Shown here: piece after piece, positions 18,798 to 25,883 of the stretch
Layout: every line of letters starts with the position of its first letter
Numbering within the stretch: the stretch's first letter is position 1
DNA from: a virus
Strand: one strand, 5' to 3'
DNA: 64,000 nt
Virus record (IMG/VR): IMGVR_UViG_3300009104_001210
Coordinates: 124,001 to 188,000 of that record
Position numbers and translations under genes: made by a program
The notes under the pieces: model-generated
Told to the model about the DNA's origin: nothing
The model's input: only the letters and a program-made list of their open reading frames with translations
The model's database searches: none

Positions 18798-19114
18798 GCG
18801 TAGCTAAAATTTGGTTAAGATTATGGTGGATTGGTATAGGTTTAATAGTTATCAGAGCTAAACTTATTGTTCAACGTCTTAGATGGACACTTGAAGATGA
18901 GTATAGCACCTATAGAGGTTGGAAGAAGCGTAGACATACAGAACCAGCAAGAGTAGCAGATACTATTGTTATACCAACGCCAAAGCAAACTAAATCAAAC
19001 CATGAAGGACCCGTAGACTATACCTCAGCGCCTTACATAGGTAACGGCTCAAGTGGTAAATTCTACGACTCTTCATTCAACGACGATAGTACCACAAACC
19101 AACACGATATATAG
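18794..19114 (+). CDS. Small membrane protein with basic loop
   Basis: The ATG at 18794 in the ATGA junction is preferred to an in-frame GTG/ATG further upstream; the product has 106 residues. It has one N-terminal membrane helix (IWLRLWWIGIGLIVIRA), then an Arg/Lys-rich segment (YRGWKKRRHTEPAR), then a Ser/Thr/Asp-rich low-complexity tail. Function unknown. It is the last gene before the gene-free region. Confidence 0.5.
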   Translation: MSVAKIWLRLWWIGIGLIVIRAKLIVQRLRWTLEDEYSTYRGWKKRRHTEPARVADTIVIPTPKQTKSNHEGPVDYTSAPYIGNGSSGKFYDSSFNDDSTTNQHDI

Positions 19115-19597
19115 ATATATATACAAGAATACACGAAGATTCTCGCTTCGCTCTAAATTTTAAAGCGCCAATACCCGAACAGTATATAGTAATCAGCGCC
19201 TCACTCTGATAAGCTCACAAAGCACACAAATCATTGAATCCTGAAGGATAAATACACTCGCCACTATTATACTTATGTGATATAATATAGGAAAAAAGCT
19301 ACAGGAGAGTAGAGGATGCGCTCTCTTAATGATACTATAAGCGTCTTACATATCATCCATATCCCACCCTTTTAACCCACCACAACCCACGAATATGATA
19401 GATTCATATGGCCTGGGAGTAAAAAATATAATACCTCACTACTAATTTTGCTTAGCGCGTGTGTGTCGCGCGCCATTTCCTGCCAGTAGGGGGGCTTTTC
19501 TACGCTAATGTAGCACGGTAGCCTATCCAAGCGCTATCGTATGACATTTTGACATACCCAGGCGCTAGGATTATATCACCGCCCGCCAAATTTTTTT

Positions 19598-19637
19598 GAG
19601 AAAAGGCTTGACTTATATAGCGTTTCTTTCGTATATT
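19598..19637 (+). promoter_or_regulatory. Recurrent promoter, copy 2
   Basis: AAAAGGCTTGACTTATATAG with TTGACT at 19608-19613, an 18-base spacer and TATATT at 19632-19637. It lies within the gene-free region. Confidence 0.7.
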
Positions 19638-19774
19638 CGTAGTATCATGTAGTATATAGCCCACTTGAAAGGCAGCGCTGTCTAACCTGGTAATATACGC
19701 ACCCTGCCTGAGAAAGTCAAGCTTTATTTTCATTATTTTGGTAAAACCTATACAGGGACCCCCAAATATTCCGC

Positions 19775-19789
19775 GCGGTACGCTAAAAA
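19775..19789 (+). repeat. 15-base direct repeat, copy A
   Basis: GCGGTACGCTAAAAA is identical to the copy at 20230-20244. The two copies bracket promoter copy 3 and the hairpin cluster. Confidence 0.8.
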
Positions 19790-19800
19790 GAAAATAGTGA

Positions 19801-19838
19801 AGAAAAGGCTTGACACGTATTGCTTTATTTTGTATATT
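19801..19838 (+). promoter_or_regulatory. Recurrent promoter, copy 3
   Basis: GAAAAGGCTTGACACGTATTG with a consensus -35 TTGACA at 19810-19815 and TATATT at 19833-19838 (17-base spacer). Its transcript would begin with the hairpin-rich segment 19850-20200. Confidence 0.75.
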
Positions 19839-19849
19839 CCAGTATGATA

Positions 19850-20200
19850 ATGAGGTTATATACTTGACTTAGATAAAGCCCGCTCCATGAAATAAGGGAA
19901 TAGTACTGAAAAGCGGCAAAGGGCGTAAAGCCGCATGAAAAAAGAATGGTATTTCAACGCTTTAGTTGATACTTATTCTTAGAAGGTTTTCATTACGTCA
20001 GGTTCTTATTCCTTTCTACCTGACATACGGTGGGTGGCTATGAAATACTATACAGCCGCCCACCAAAAAAATTAGAAGGTTTGCGGTGGAAGTATCAAGA
20101 GAGATACGCTATTCGTCCAGAGTAGAAGGTGCAGTGCGATTCTGTAACACCGCTCTAACTGAGTAGTATATTACTCACTTGAGTAGTATTTTACTCACTA
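19850..20200 (+). ncRNA. Candidate structured RNA downstream of promoter copy 3
   Basis: No open reading frame fits. Stable hairpins are visible: GCGGC/GCCGC at 19913-19934, GTCAGGT/ACCTGAC at 19997-20024, an 11-base-pair stem (one G-U) at 20029-20039/20054-20064, and two GAGTA/TACTC hairpins at 20161-20196. Together with the strong promoter just upstream this suggests a non-coding transcript or long structured leader. No known RNA class was recognised. Confidence 0.4.
20161..20200 (+). repeat. Tandem 20-base hairpin repeat
   Basis: GAGTAGTATATTACTCACTT is followed directly by GAGTAGTATTTTACTCACTA. Each unit is itself an inverted repeat (GAGTA...TACTC), and the two units differ at only two positions. 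Confidence 0.75.
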
Positions 20201-20229
20201 TATTGGAATAGGTAAAAAACGAAAGAAAG

Positions 20230-20244
20230 GCGGTACGCTAAAAA
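20230..20244 (+). repeat. 15-base direct repeat, copy B
   Basis: This copy of GCGGTACGCTAAAAA ends three bases before the ATG of the next small gene, so it is also the leader of that gene. Confidence 0.8.
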
Positions 20245-20247
20245 ATA

Positions 20248-20442
20248 ATGAGCGCAAACTTACGAAGTATAATAGACATAGATAAAGAGATACAGCAAGA
20301 AATCGTGCAAGATCTAATAAGTGGTATATTCTATACAGAATGCGACGACGAAACGCTTGAAATTGCTCTGCAAGCGATGTTTGAGTCTCCACAGACAAAA
20401 GCGTATTGGCGCTCAACGGGAGTGATTTTAGGGGACGGGTAG
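20248..20442 (+). CDS. Small acidic hypothetical protein
   Basis: The product has 64 residues, acidic and predicted helical (IIDIDKEIQQEIVQDLISG), without membrane segment or recognised motif. It is the first gene after the control region. Its leader lacks a strong Shine-Dalgarno but carries the repeated GCGGTACGC element. Confidence 0.5.
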   Translation: MSANLRSIIDIDKEIQQEIVQDLISGIFYTECDDETLEIALQAMFESPQTKAYWRSTGVILGDG

Positions 20443-20525
20443 GCAATTACTCGTGAATCGCAAAGTATGACAAAATGACACGCTCGCCTTACCTGTACTC
20501 GTATCGAGGAGAAATTTTGAGGAAT

Positions 20526-20717
20526 ATGAAAATGATATATCAAGTCTTATCACAAGTGATAAAAGCCTTACACAATAGCGTCGTAACTGTAGTGAATAAG
20601 TGTATTTCTTTGTTTCACAGTACTCATATGAGAATATTTGAGTTGGCGTTATATAATAATCAGCGTAAGTATTCTAAGAAAGTAAATAATAGTGTATTTA
20701 ACGGCTGGCTACCCTAA
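20526..20717 (+). CDS. Small basic hypothetical protein
   Basis: From ATG 20526, which follows GAGGA, it has 63 residues (KMIYQVLSQVIKALHNSVVTV...). An upstream ATG at 20475 would add 17 residues but has no obvious ribosome-binding site. It has a mixed amphipathic helix and a basic tail. Its TAA overlaps the next ATG. Confidence 0.5.
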   Translation: MKMIYQVLSQVIKALHNSVVTVVNKCISLFHSTHMRIFELALYNNQRKYSKKVNNSVFNGWLP

Positions 20718-20788
20718 TGTTTGAAGGTATAGTTATATGTTTATTAGCGTACATTGCCTATAAATTAAGTGAGATGAGTGATGATTAG
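20717..20788 (+). CDS. Tiny membrane peptide (23 aa)
   Basis: The peptide is a single hydrophobic helix, MFEGIVICLLAYIAYK, with a short polar tail. It starts in a TAATG overlap and its end overlaps the next gene by eight bases. It is one of a run of translationally coupled micro-genes, which supports it despite its size. Confidence 0.5.
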   Translation: MFEGIVICLLAYIAYKLSEMSDD

Positions 20789-20954
20789 AGGAAAAAGAAA
20801 TAAAGCAAGAGTAATTCAACGTGTACAGGATGCTGCTAAGCGTCGTATAGTATATGAGAAGCTATCTGATAGTGAGAAATTAGAACTTATTAGTAAACGG
20901 CGTGGATCATCTAAAAAAGAAACAGCTCGTATACTGAAACGAATTGATGATTAA
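20781..20954 (+). CDS. Small very basic helical protein (57 aa)
   Basis: The sequence is MIRGKRNKARVIQRVQDAAK and onward, rich in Lys/Arg and predicted as two or three helices; the second half (KKETARILKRIDD) resembles a small DNA-binding helix pair. There is no membrane segment. It is coupled on both sides by overlaps. Confidence 0.5.
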   Translation: MIRGKRNKARVIQRVQDAAKRRIVYEKLSDSEKLELISKRRGSSKKETARILKRIDD

Positions 20955-21021
20955 ACAGGTTATAGTATTAGTACTGGCTACTATGTTAGCTACAGTTCTT
21001 ATGTTAGAATTAATATTATGA
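20947..21021 (+). CDS. Tiny membrane peptide (24 aa)
   Basis: The peptide is almost wholly a membrane helix (KQVIVLVLATMLATVLMLEL). It starts within the previous gene and ends in an ATGA overlap. Members of such runs in phages are often host-membrane effectors; that is inference. Confidence 0.45.
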   Translation: MIKQVIVLVLATMLATVLMLELIL

Positions 21022-21119
21022 TGCCACGGCTACCAAACAATAAAGATACTAATCAATTAATGATTGCATTTATATTAACCGTACTATTTGTACTATATGC
21101 ATCAGGAGTTATAGGATGA
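21018..21119 (+). CDS. Tiny membrane peptide (33 aa)
   Basis: A polar N-terminus (PRLPNNKDTNQ) precedes one membrane helix (LMIAFILTVLFVLYASGVIG). It is coupled to its neighbours by four-base overlaps. Either ATG (21018 or 21021) could be the start. Confidence 0.45.
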   Translation: MMPRLPNNKDTNQLMIAFILTVLFVLYASGVIG

Positions 21120-21241
21120 AAAATATCAAAATTAAAAAACCGTTTCCAATGAAAGTAGTTCAGATAATGGTAGTATTATTACTATTATCAGCAAATATTT
21201 TATTGTTTAAGATTTTTAATATAGTGAGTGTAGGGTTATGA
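21116..21241 (+). CDS. Tiny membrane peptide (41 aa)
   Basis: A basic N-terminus (KNIKIKKPFPMK) precedes a membrane helix (IMVVLLLLSANILLFKI), so the N-terminus should face the cytoplasm. It has ATGA overlaps on both sides. Confidence 0.5.
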   Translation: MKNIKIKKPFPMKVVQIMVVLLLLSANILLFKIFNIVSVGL

Positions 21242-21501
21242 ATTTAACTTGGTTTTACTTTCACTGCGTATTGGCTATGGTGATATTAGTTAAAGACTAC
21301 AACGGTACTTTAGAAGCGTCTTTAGATAAGTTCGAAAAGAAGATTGGGTTGTATACACCACCTGATACTACTACTATTGATGCACCACCACCTTATTATA
21401 TACCACCGACAGAACAGGTAGATTCTACTTGGATATTACCACCTAAACTTGAAGAATCTGTTCCAGATTCTAACTTTGCAGAAACATTTTATGATGCTTA
21501 A
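21238..21501 (+). CDS. Membrane-anchored proline-rich protein
   Basis: The 87-residue product has an N-terminal membrane segment (FYFHCVLAMVILV), then a Pro/Thr-rich periplasmic part (PPDTTTIDAPPPYYIPP). The following gene encodes a lipoprotein. A membrane-anchored protein next to a short lipoprotein with proline richness recalls phage spanin pairs, but the proline-rich partner is normally the lipoprotein, so this is only a suggestion. Confidence 0.5.
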   Translation: MNLTWFYFHCVLAMVILVKDYNGTLEASLDKFEKKIGLYTPPDTTTIDAPPPYYIPPTEQVDSTWILPPKLEESVPDSNFAETFYDA

Positions 21502-21504
21502 ATT

Positions 21505-21849
21505 ATGAAGAAGTGGTTATTATTAATATTATTATTAACTGCGTGTGGGCCTGGTTATAGATGGGCACCGTTAAATGAATGGGATATATCTAGTATACTT
21601 GATACGACAGTAAAAGATTGGGTTCTTCTATTAGTGTTTATTTTAGTATTGTGGTATAGCCTAAAGCGAACATTTATTGGTAAGTTGATTATTTTTATGA
21701 AAGATGGAATGGGTGATATTGAAGCTCATATGAGTGAAAAAGAAAAAAAAGAATTGGATGAATGGTCAGAAAAACGATCAGAAGAAATAATAGCTAAAGT
21801 TAAAAGTAAACTTAGTTATTGGTGGAAACTGATAAAAGAAAATAAATGA
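21505..21849 (+). CDS. Lipoprotein with second membrane helix
   Basis: The 114-residue product has a signal (KKWLLLILLL) with lipobox LLTAC-G at residues 10-15, a second hydrophobic helix at about 40-56 (WVLLLVFILVLWYSL), and a Lys/Glu-rich C-terminal helix. The combination of lipobox and internal span is unusual; it may be an inner-membrane lipoprotein. It is possibly the partner of the preceding proline-rich protein. Confidence 0.55.
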   Translation: MKKWLLLILLLTACGPGYRWAPLNEWDISSILDTTVKDWVLLLVFILVLWYSLKRTFIGKLIIFMKDGMGDIEAHMSEKEKKELDEWSEKRSEEIIAKVKSKLSYWWKLIKENK

Positions 21850-21850
21850 G

Positions 21851-22117
21851 ATGACGTACTTATCCAACAAAGATTATTATCGAATAGGTGGATGTGATAA
21901 CGTAGTAGATTTACACGGAATGAAACACGAAGAAGTAGAAAGTAAATTAGAGAATTGGTTAATATTACATTATAACATAGGTAACTTTCCTATTAAAGTT
22001 ATTACAGGTAATAGTGAGAGAATGAAAGAGATAGTAAAAGAATCAGCGTATAGAAGAGGATTTAAAACAACTAATCCACTTGACGGAAATACAGGAGTAC
22101 TGATAGTAACTTCATAA
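21851..22117 (+). CDS. Smr-domain protein
   Basis: The 88-residue protein is essentially a minimal Smr domain: VDLHGMKHEEVESKLENWL at 19-37, then FPIKVITGNSERMKEIV and a final GVLIVTS strand. The D-L-H-G motif is the nuclease-associated signature of MutS2/SmrB. Stand-alone Smr domains nick branched DNA or cut mRNA at collided ribosomes. The canonical TGxG is TGNS here, so activity is uncertain. Confidence 0.75.
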   Translation: MTYLSNKDYYRIGGCDNVVDLHGMKHEEVESKLENWLILHYNIGNFPIKVITGNSERMKEIVKESAYRRGFKTTNPLDGNTGVLIVTS

Positions 22118-22139
22118 TTATGTTATATTTATTAGACCT

Positions 22140-22304
22140 ATGGAAAGACCACATACACAAATATCAGAAAAGCCTAAGAAATTTTGCACCATATGCAAGA
22201 GAGAAGTATTTGAAACAGTTCATACTGCCAACTCGTATTGGGCAGATTGGTTTGGAACGCCCGCTAGAGTTATTTGTGTGGATTGTTATAAGGATAAACC
22301 ATGA
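22140..22304 (+). CDS. Small zinc-ribbon protein (54 aa)
   Basis: Two CxxC pairs, KKFCTICK and VICVDCYK, bracket a Trp-rich linker (NSYWADWFG), a classic zinc ribbon or beta hairpin. It starts at ATG 22140 and ends in an ATGA overlap with the next gene. A longer open frame in another phase over the same bases lacks any such pattern and is judged a shadow. Confidence 0.65.
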   Translation: MERPHTQISEKPKKFCTICKREVFETVHTANSYWADWFGTPARVICVDCYKDKP

Positions 22305-22489
22305 GTAAATATAGAAATAAAGATGGAATAGAATTAAGTTATGAGGGGCATAGTGATGACATCCACGTAGATTTAGTTAAAGAAGTAATTAGTGAAGCCG
22401 TTAGACTTATATCAACGGGTGGTAATAAAAAAGAAGTAATACAATTCTTAACTGAAAATTTTTCCATTAATGAGCAAACTGATAGATAA
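22301..22489 (+). CDS. Small hypothetical protein
   Basis: The product has 62 residues, acidic, with a predicted central helix (DLVKEVISEAVRLISTGGNK). No motif is recognised. Its end overlaps the next gene by 20 bases. Confidence 0.5.
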   Translation: MSKYRNKDGIELSYEGHSDDIHVDLVKEVISEAVRLISTGGNKKEVIQFLTENFSINEQTDR

Positions 22490-22919
22490 AAAATATATAA
22501 TAGAGAGGTTAGAAATGTTGGTTTCTTTAGTAGAGGAAACGAATACAGATGCGCTCCCTACAAATAAATATTTATTTAATGATCATATAATAACTGCTAA
22601 TGAAATGTTAGAAGAAGTAAAACTTATTATTGAAGATTCTGTAGATTCAAGAACGACGTTAACTAGAATAATGAGACAAGCAAATAAAATATGGCGAATG
22701 ACTAATAGAGTTAAGAATGGTGAAGTTGAATTAATAGATCATATGGAAATGATAGAAGAGATAGAACAGTATATAATGTCTGGTCAAAAGATAAATGCAA
22801 TTAAGTGTTATAGAAATAATATGAATCACAATGATAAAGATACTGTTAGTTTAAGAGAAGCTAAAGACTATGTTGATTCAATACACAGAGATATGATAGC
22901 AAGAGGTTCAACTTCATAA
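22470..22919 (+). CDS. Protein with bL12 C-terminal-like domain
   Basis: The 149-residue protein has a helical N-terminal part (1-100). Residues 105-141 read GQKINAIKCYRNN followed by VSLREAKDYVDSI, which follows the signature of the ribosomal protein bL12 C-terminal domain (K-I-x-A-I-K-x-x-R-x...L-x-E-A-K-x-x-V-D). In ribosomes this domain recruits translational GTPases. Other non-ribosomal proteins carry the same fold, so a ribosome-targeting role is inference. Confidence 0.55.
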   Translation: MSKLIDKKYIIERLEMLVSLVEETNTDALPTNKYLFNDHIITANEMLEEVKLIIEDSVDSRTTLTRIMRQANKIWRMTNRVKNGEVELIDHMEMIEEIEQYIMSGQKINAIKCYRNNMNHNDKDTVSLREAKDYVDSIHRDMIARGSTS

Positions 22920-22927
22920 TAAAAGAT

Positions 22928-23019
22928 TTAGTAGAGTGGACGACGCCGGCTTGGGTGAGAGCCCTGTTAACATGATCGTGAGCCCGACTTTGGTTGGTAG
23001 CTTTTTGCCACTCTACTAA
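22928..23019 (+). ncRNA. Structured RNA element closed by 12-bp stem
   Basis: TTAGTAGAGTGG at 22928-22939 pairs perfectly with CCACTCTACTAA at 23008-23019, enclosing a GC-rich 68-base core in an AT-rich region. Inside, TTGGG (22951-22955) can pair with CCCGA (22983-22987), and GGG...CCC alternatives exist. It begins nine bases after one gene and ends ten bases before the next, so it may be a cis-regulatory leader, a ribozyme or a small RNA. I could not match it to a known class. Confidence 0.6.
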
Positions 23020-23029
23020 TAATTAAGAA

Positions 23030-23548
23030 ATGCAAGTAAAAATTATTCAAACATCAGAACCACGTACAGCAAGTACTGTTTTACATAATATATTGTTTGG
23101 TATGATAAGTCCAAATGAACCAGCAGAAGATGCAACAGAAAACGTAGATAAACCTATTGTTATTACACATAAAACAAATATTGATGAGTGGATATCTACA
23201 TATGGTAAGAAATACGATTTATATTTTATATGTTCAGAAAGAGATAAAGTTAGTAAATATCAAGAATATAAGATGGACAAAAAATATCATTCATATAAAA
23301 ATGTTTTGATATTTCAATTTGAAGAATTAGATGATACTGATCAAAGTGAGGAACAGATAGTAGATATAGTACATAAGAAGGTAAGAAAGTTGTTACCAAA
23401 TACTATAGAATTAAATAAAGAGACAGGGTTAAAACGATTAAAAGATATGAATATGAAATATAGTAAGATAAAAGATATGCCATTTCGTAGTTATGTTGAT
23501 CCATTTTATTCATTACATGGACACCATAGAAATAGAGAAGATTCATAA
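23030..23548 (+). CDS. Sulfotransferase-like P-loop protein
   Basis: The 172-residue protein opens with VKIIQTSEPRTASTVLHNIL, which resembles the 5'-phosphosulfate-binding loop of PAPS-dependent sulfotransferases (PRTGST-like), then has PIVITHKTN and DLYFICSERD, possibly the Rossmann strand with Arg/Ser for the 3'-phosphate. It is shorter than typical sulfotransferases (about 250 residues). It follows the structured RNA element directly. Confidence 0.5.
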   Translation: MQVKIIQTSEPRTASTVLHNILFGMISPNEPAEDATENVDKPIVITHKTNIDEWISTYGKKYDLYFICSERDKVSKYQEYKMDKKYHSYKNVLIFQFEELDDTDQSEEQIVDIVHKKVRKLLPNTIELNKETGLKRLKDMNMKYSKIKDMPFRSYVDPFYSLHGHHRNREDS

Positions 23549-23564
23549 TACGTGATATTTATTT

Positions 23565-23978
23565 ATGGATATGATTAAACTACAAAAATTAATGGAACAT
23601 TTTGAAATAGATTCAGAGGATACTGCAGGTATTTGTGTAATCTATGGAAAAAAATTACTTGCGTGTAAACGTACAGAGTCTTATTGGTCAATACCAAAAG
23701 GACATATACATATAAATGAAGAACCATTAGATGGTGCTTTGAGAGAGTTTACAGAAGAGACGCAAGTTATGTTAAATGGTGTACCAGAGTTAGTATCTAC
23801 TACAAATAAAAAAAGTGGTAAATTTTATTTGTATAAATACGAAACTGATAAAAGAATAAACCCACACTTAGATCATGAACATGAAGAGTGGGGATATTTT
23901 GAGGTAGATAAATTACCACAACCCTTTGATGAAAAGGTATTAAATGAGTTACAAAAGGTTATAGGAGATATAAAATGA
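23565..23978 (+). CDS. Nudix hydrolase
   Basis: The 137-residue protein has a full Nudix box: G46-HIHIN-E52 ... R60-E61-FT-E64-E65-TQV fits GX5EX7REUXEE. WSIPKGHI precedes the box as in typical family members. It would hydrolyse nucleoside diphosphates linked to X (NTPs, dinucleoside polyphosphates, NDP-sugars or capped RNA) in the cytosol. The start at 23565 or an ATG at 23571 is possible. Confidence 0.85.
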   Translation: MDMIKLQKLMEHFEIDSEDTAGICVIYGKKLLACKRTESYWSIPKGHIHINEEPLDGALREFTEETQVMLNGVPELVSTTNKKSGKFYLYKYETDKRINPHLDHEHEEWGYFEVDKLPQPFDEKVLNELQKVIGDIK

Positions 23979-24157
23979 GTAGAAGACAGTTTACAGAAGC
24001 TAGTGGAGATTTTTCAATATATGGTGTAATGAGATTTACAGGATATATGATGTCAGCAGTGGCACTATATATGGAAAATTTACAAGTAGCTGCAATAGCA
24101 TTTGGTTTCGGAGCTACACTTGGATTCATTCGTAGATTAGCAAGGATTTGGGAGTAA
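23975..24157 (+). CDS. Small membrane protein, two helices
   Basis: The product has 60 residues with two short hydrophobic stretches (GVMRFTGYMMSAVALYM and LQVAAIAFGFGATLGFI) and a basic end (RRLARIWE). It resembles holin-size phage membrane proteins. It overlaps the Nudix gene by four bases. Confidence 0.55.
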   Translation: MSRRQFTEASGDFSIYGVMRFTGYMMSAVALYMENLQVAAIAFGFGATLGFIRRLARIWE

Positions 24158-24161
24158 TAAA

Positions 24162-24734
24162 ATGAGTAAAACTAAAAGCACTTTAATTAATGTTATATTG
24201 GGAGTTGTTATAGGTGTTAGTGGATTTTATGGTGGCATATATTATGGTATTAAGAAAACCGATGTTTATATAGAAAATCTTATGGGTGAATTTGAGAAAA
24301 TAAGTGATGATGTATCAGCGTTCTCAAAAATTTCAGACCCAAAGACTATTCGTGCATATGTTGATGAGTTAAATAAGATATTGGATGATGTAAAGTTTCT
24401 AAACAAAGTTATAGAGACTGGACAGTTAGCTGATGAAGCATTAGACGATTTCTTTGATGAATCTCAAGGTCAGATTAAAGAAGTTAATGAAAGAATAATA
24501 GCATTACATACAGAACTATTAGGTGTTGTTGAGAAGTTTACAATACAAAGTAATGTACATTATGAGAATGCTGAAAAGAATATGCAATTGATTGATAAGA
24601 GTGGGATGGAAGTTAAAGCAGAAATTGGAAAACTCTATGATAAAATAGATGAGTTATATAAAGAGTTAGAAGAAGTATCTATTATTTTAGACCAAGCTAA
24701 AGAAACATTTTTAGGAAAATATATCATTAAATGA
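24162..24734 (+). CDS. Membrane-anchored coiled-coil protein
   Basis: The 190-residue product has a single N-terminal membrane helix (LINVILGVVIGVSGFYGG), then long heptad-like helices to the C-terminus (e.g. ELNKILDDVKFLNKVIE and KLYDKIDELYKELEEV). This is the layout of periplasmic-spanning or inner-membrane scaffold proteins. No family is recognised. It ends in an ATGA overlap. Confidence 0.6.
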   Translation: MSKTKSTLINVILGVVIGVSGFYGGIYYGIKKTDVYIENLMGEFEKISDDVSAFSKISDPKTIRAYVDELNKILDDVKFLNKVIETGQLADEALDDFFDESQGQIKEVNERIIALHTELLGVVEKFTIQSNVHYENAEKNMQLIDKSGMEVKAEIGKLYDKIDELYKELEEVSIILDQAKETFLGKYIIK

Positions 24735-25843
24735 GTATAGTTCCAAATAATTGGACAGGTTTTTCAGAAAAAACTGAACGTTTATTGGTAGAAAATAGTT
24801 ATTTATTCGAAAAAAGACCATTTGACTATAAAAAAGATGGTGATCCTGTAAGAGAAAGTGAGTTAAAAGAGGCAGTAGAGTCAACTAATAAGCCTTTTTT
24901 AATGATAAATCTAACTGAATTTTGGGAATGTGATATGTTTAATCACGCTGGTGGTAAACATTTTATAAAATTACATGACTTTTTAGAGACAATTATCCCA
25001 TTAAATAGAGTTATATTGGTTGGAGACGACTGTAATTTAGCTAAATTGTATGATAAATGGTTTGAAACTACCAATTATAAAGAAAAAATGCATGTAATAT
25101 CATACCCAATTCTTTTTGCTGAAAGATCAAGGGAGTATATTCGAGAAGATCAAGGATTTGGTGGTAATAATTTTCATGTAATAGAACGTTATAAAGATAG
25201 AAGAAAGTTACCAAGTAAAAAGTTAATGTGTCTTATGGGAATATACTCAAGACATAGAAACTCTTTACAAAAATTTTTCCACAACAATGATTTATGGGAA
25301 AGTAATTATATTAGTTATATTGGAAATGATAATTATAAAAATCCAATACTATTACCTGATAGTGGCATCATGGAGCGGATCGTAATGAGGTCATCTACAC
25401 CAAGAACTGATTTTGGTTTAGCAAAATATTTCAAAGATTCTTGTTATTCATTTATACCCGAATCAAATAAATGGACTGTGGCACCAAACTCATTATTCTT
25501 AACAGAAAAAACAACTAAAGTATTATATCACGGACACCCATTTATGATCATGTCTAGTGTTGGTGCATTAAAACAATTAAGAGAGTGGGGATTCGAAACC
25601 TTTCCTGAAATGTTTGATGAGACTTATGATGAAATAGAAAATGCTGTTGAGAGAGATAGATTTTTTAAAAATAATATGTTAAGATTACAAAGAATGGAAT
25701 TATCAGAATTGCATAAGTTGTGTGAAAGTGTAGAAGAGAAATGTATACACAATCAAAAAGTTTTATTAGAATCAAAAATAATAGATGATAAATTTTATAA
25801 TGAAATCTCAGGTGTTGTTAATAGTTCGGTGGTGGTTCCCTGA
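24731..25843 (+). CDS. Glycosyltransferase-like protein, paralogue of 11185
   Basis: The 370-residue protein shares with 11185-12342 the blocks YSFIPES, FLTEKTTKVLYHGHPFMIM, GALKQLREWGF and DETYDEIENA. The E...EK...GHP pattern is GT10/exostosin-like. The N-terminal halves have diverged more, which suggests different acceptors with a common donor. Outside this C-terminal block the family cannot be named. Confidence 0.55.
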   Translation: MSIVPNNWTGFSEKTERLLVENSYLFEKRPFDYKKDGDPVRESELKEAVESTNKPFLMINLTEFWECDMFNHAGGKHFIKLHDFLETIIPLNRVILVGDDCNLAKLYDKWFETTNYKEKMHVISYPILFAERSREYIREDQGFGGNNFHVIERYKDRRKLPSKKLMCLMGIYSRHRNSLQKFFHNNDLWESNYISYIGNDNYKNPILLPDSGIMERIVMRSSTPRTDFGLAKYFKDSCYSFIPESNKWTVAPNSLFLTEKTTKVLYHGHPFMIMSSVGALKQLREWGFETFPEMFDETYDEIENAVERDRFFKNNMLRLQRMELSELHKLCESVEEKCIHNQKVLLESKIIDDKFYNEISGVVNSSVVVP

Positions 25844-25883
25844 ATGGTGTTGACTTACACATTAAATTCAGCTGCGACGTATT

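Larger units (their letters stand above)
19115..20247. other. 1.1 kb gene-free, hairpin-rich control region
   Basis: No convincing gene lies here, and the base composition is more GC-rich than the surrounding genes. It holds two copies of the recurrent promoter (19608 and 19810), a near-palindromic GCGCGTGTGTGTCGCGCGC at about 19455, several hairpins downstream of the second promoter (19913-19934, 19997-20024, 20029-20064), a tandem hairpin repeat at 20161-20200, and a 15-base direct repeat at 19775 and 20230. It may be an untranslated RNA locus, a replication origin or a regulatory island; sequence alone does not decide. Confidence 0.6.

Noticed and set aside
19500-19733. Minus-strand open frame of 77 codons in the gene-free region
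   Set aside because: It covers the reverse of promoter copy 2, has no ribosome-binding site and no recognisable protein pattern.
22120-22308. 62-codon open frame
   Set aside because: The overlapping frame from 22140 has two CxxC pairs and a coupled ATGA end, so it is the real gene.
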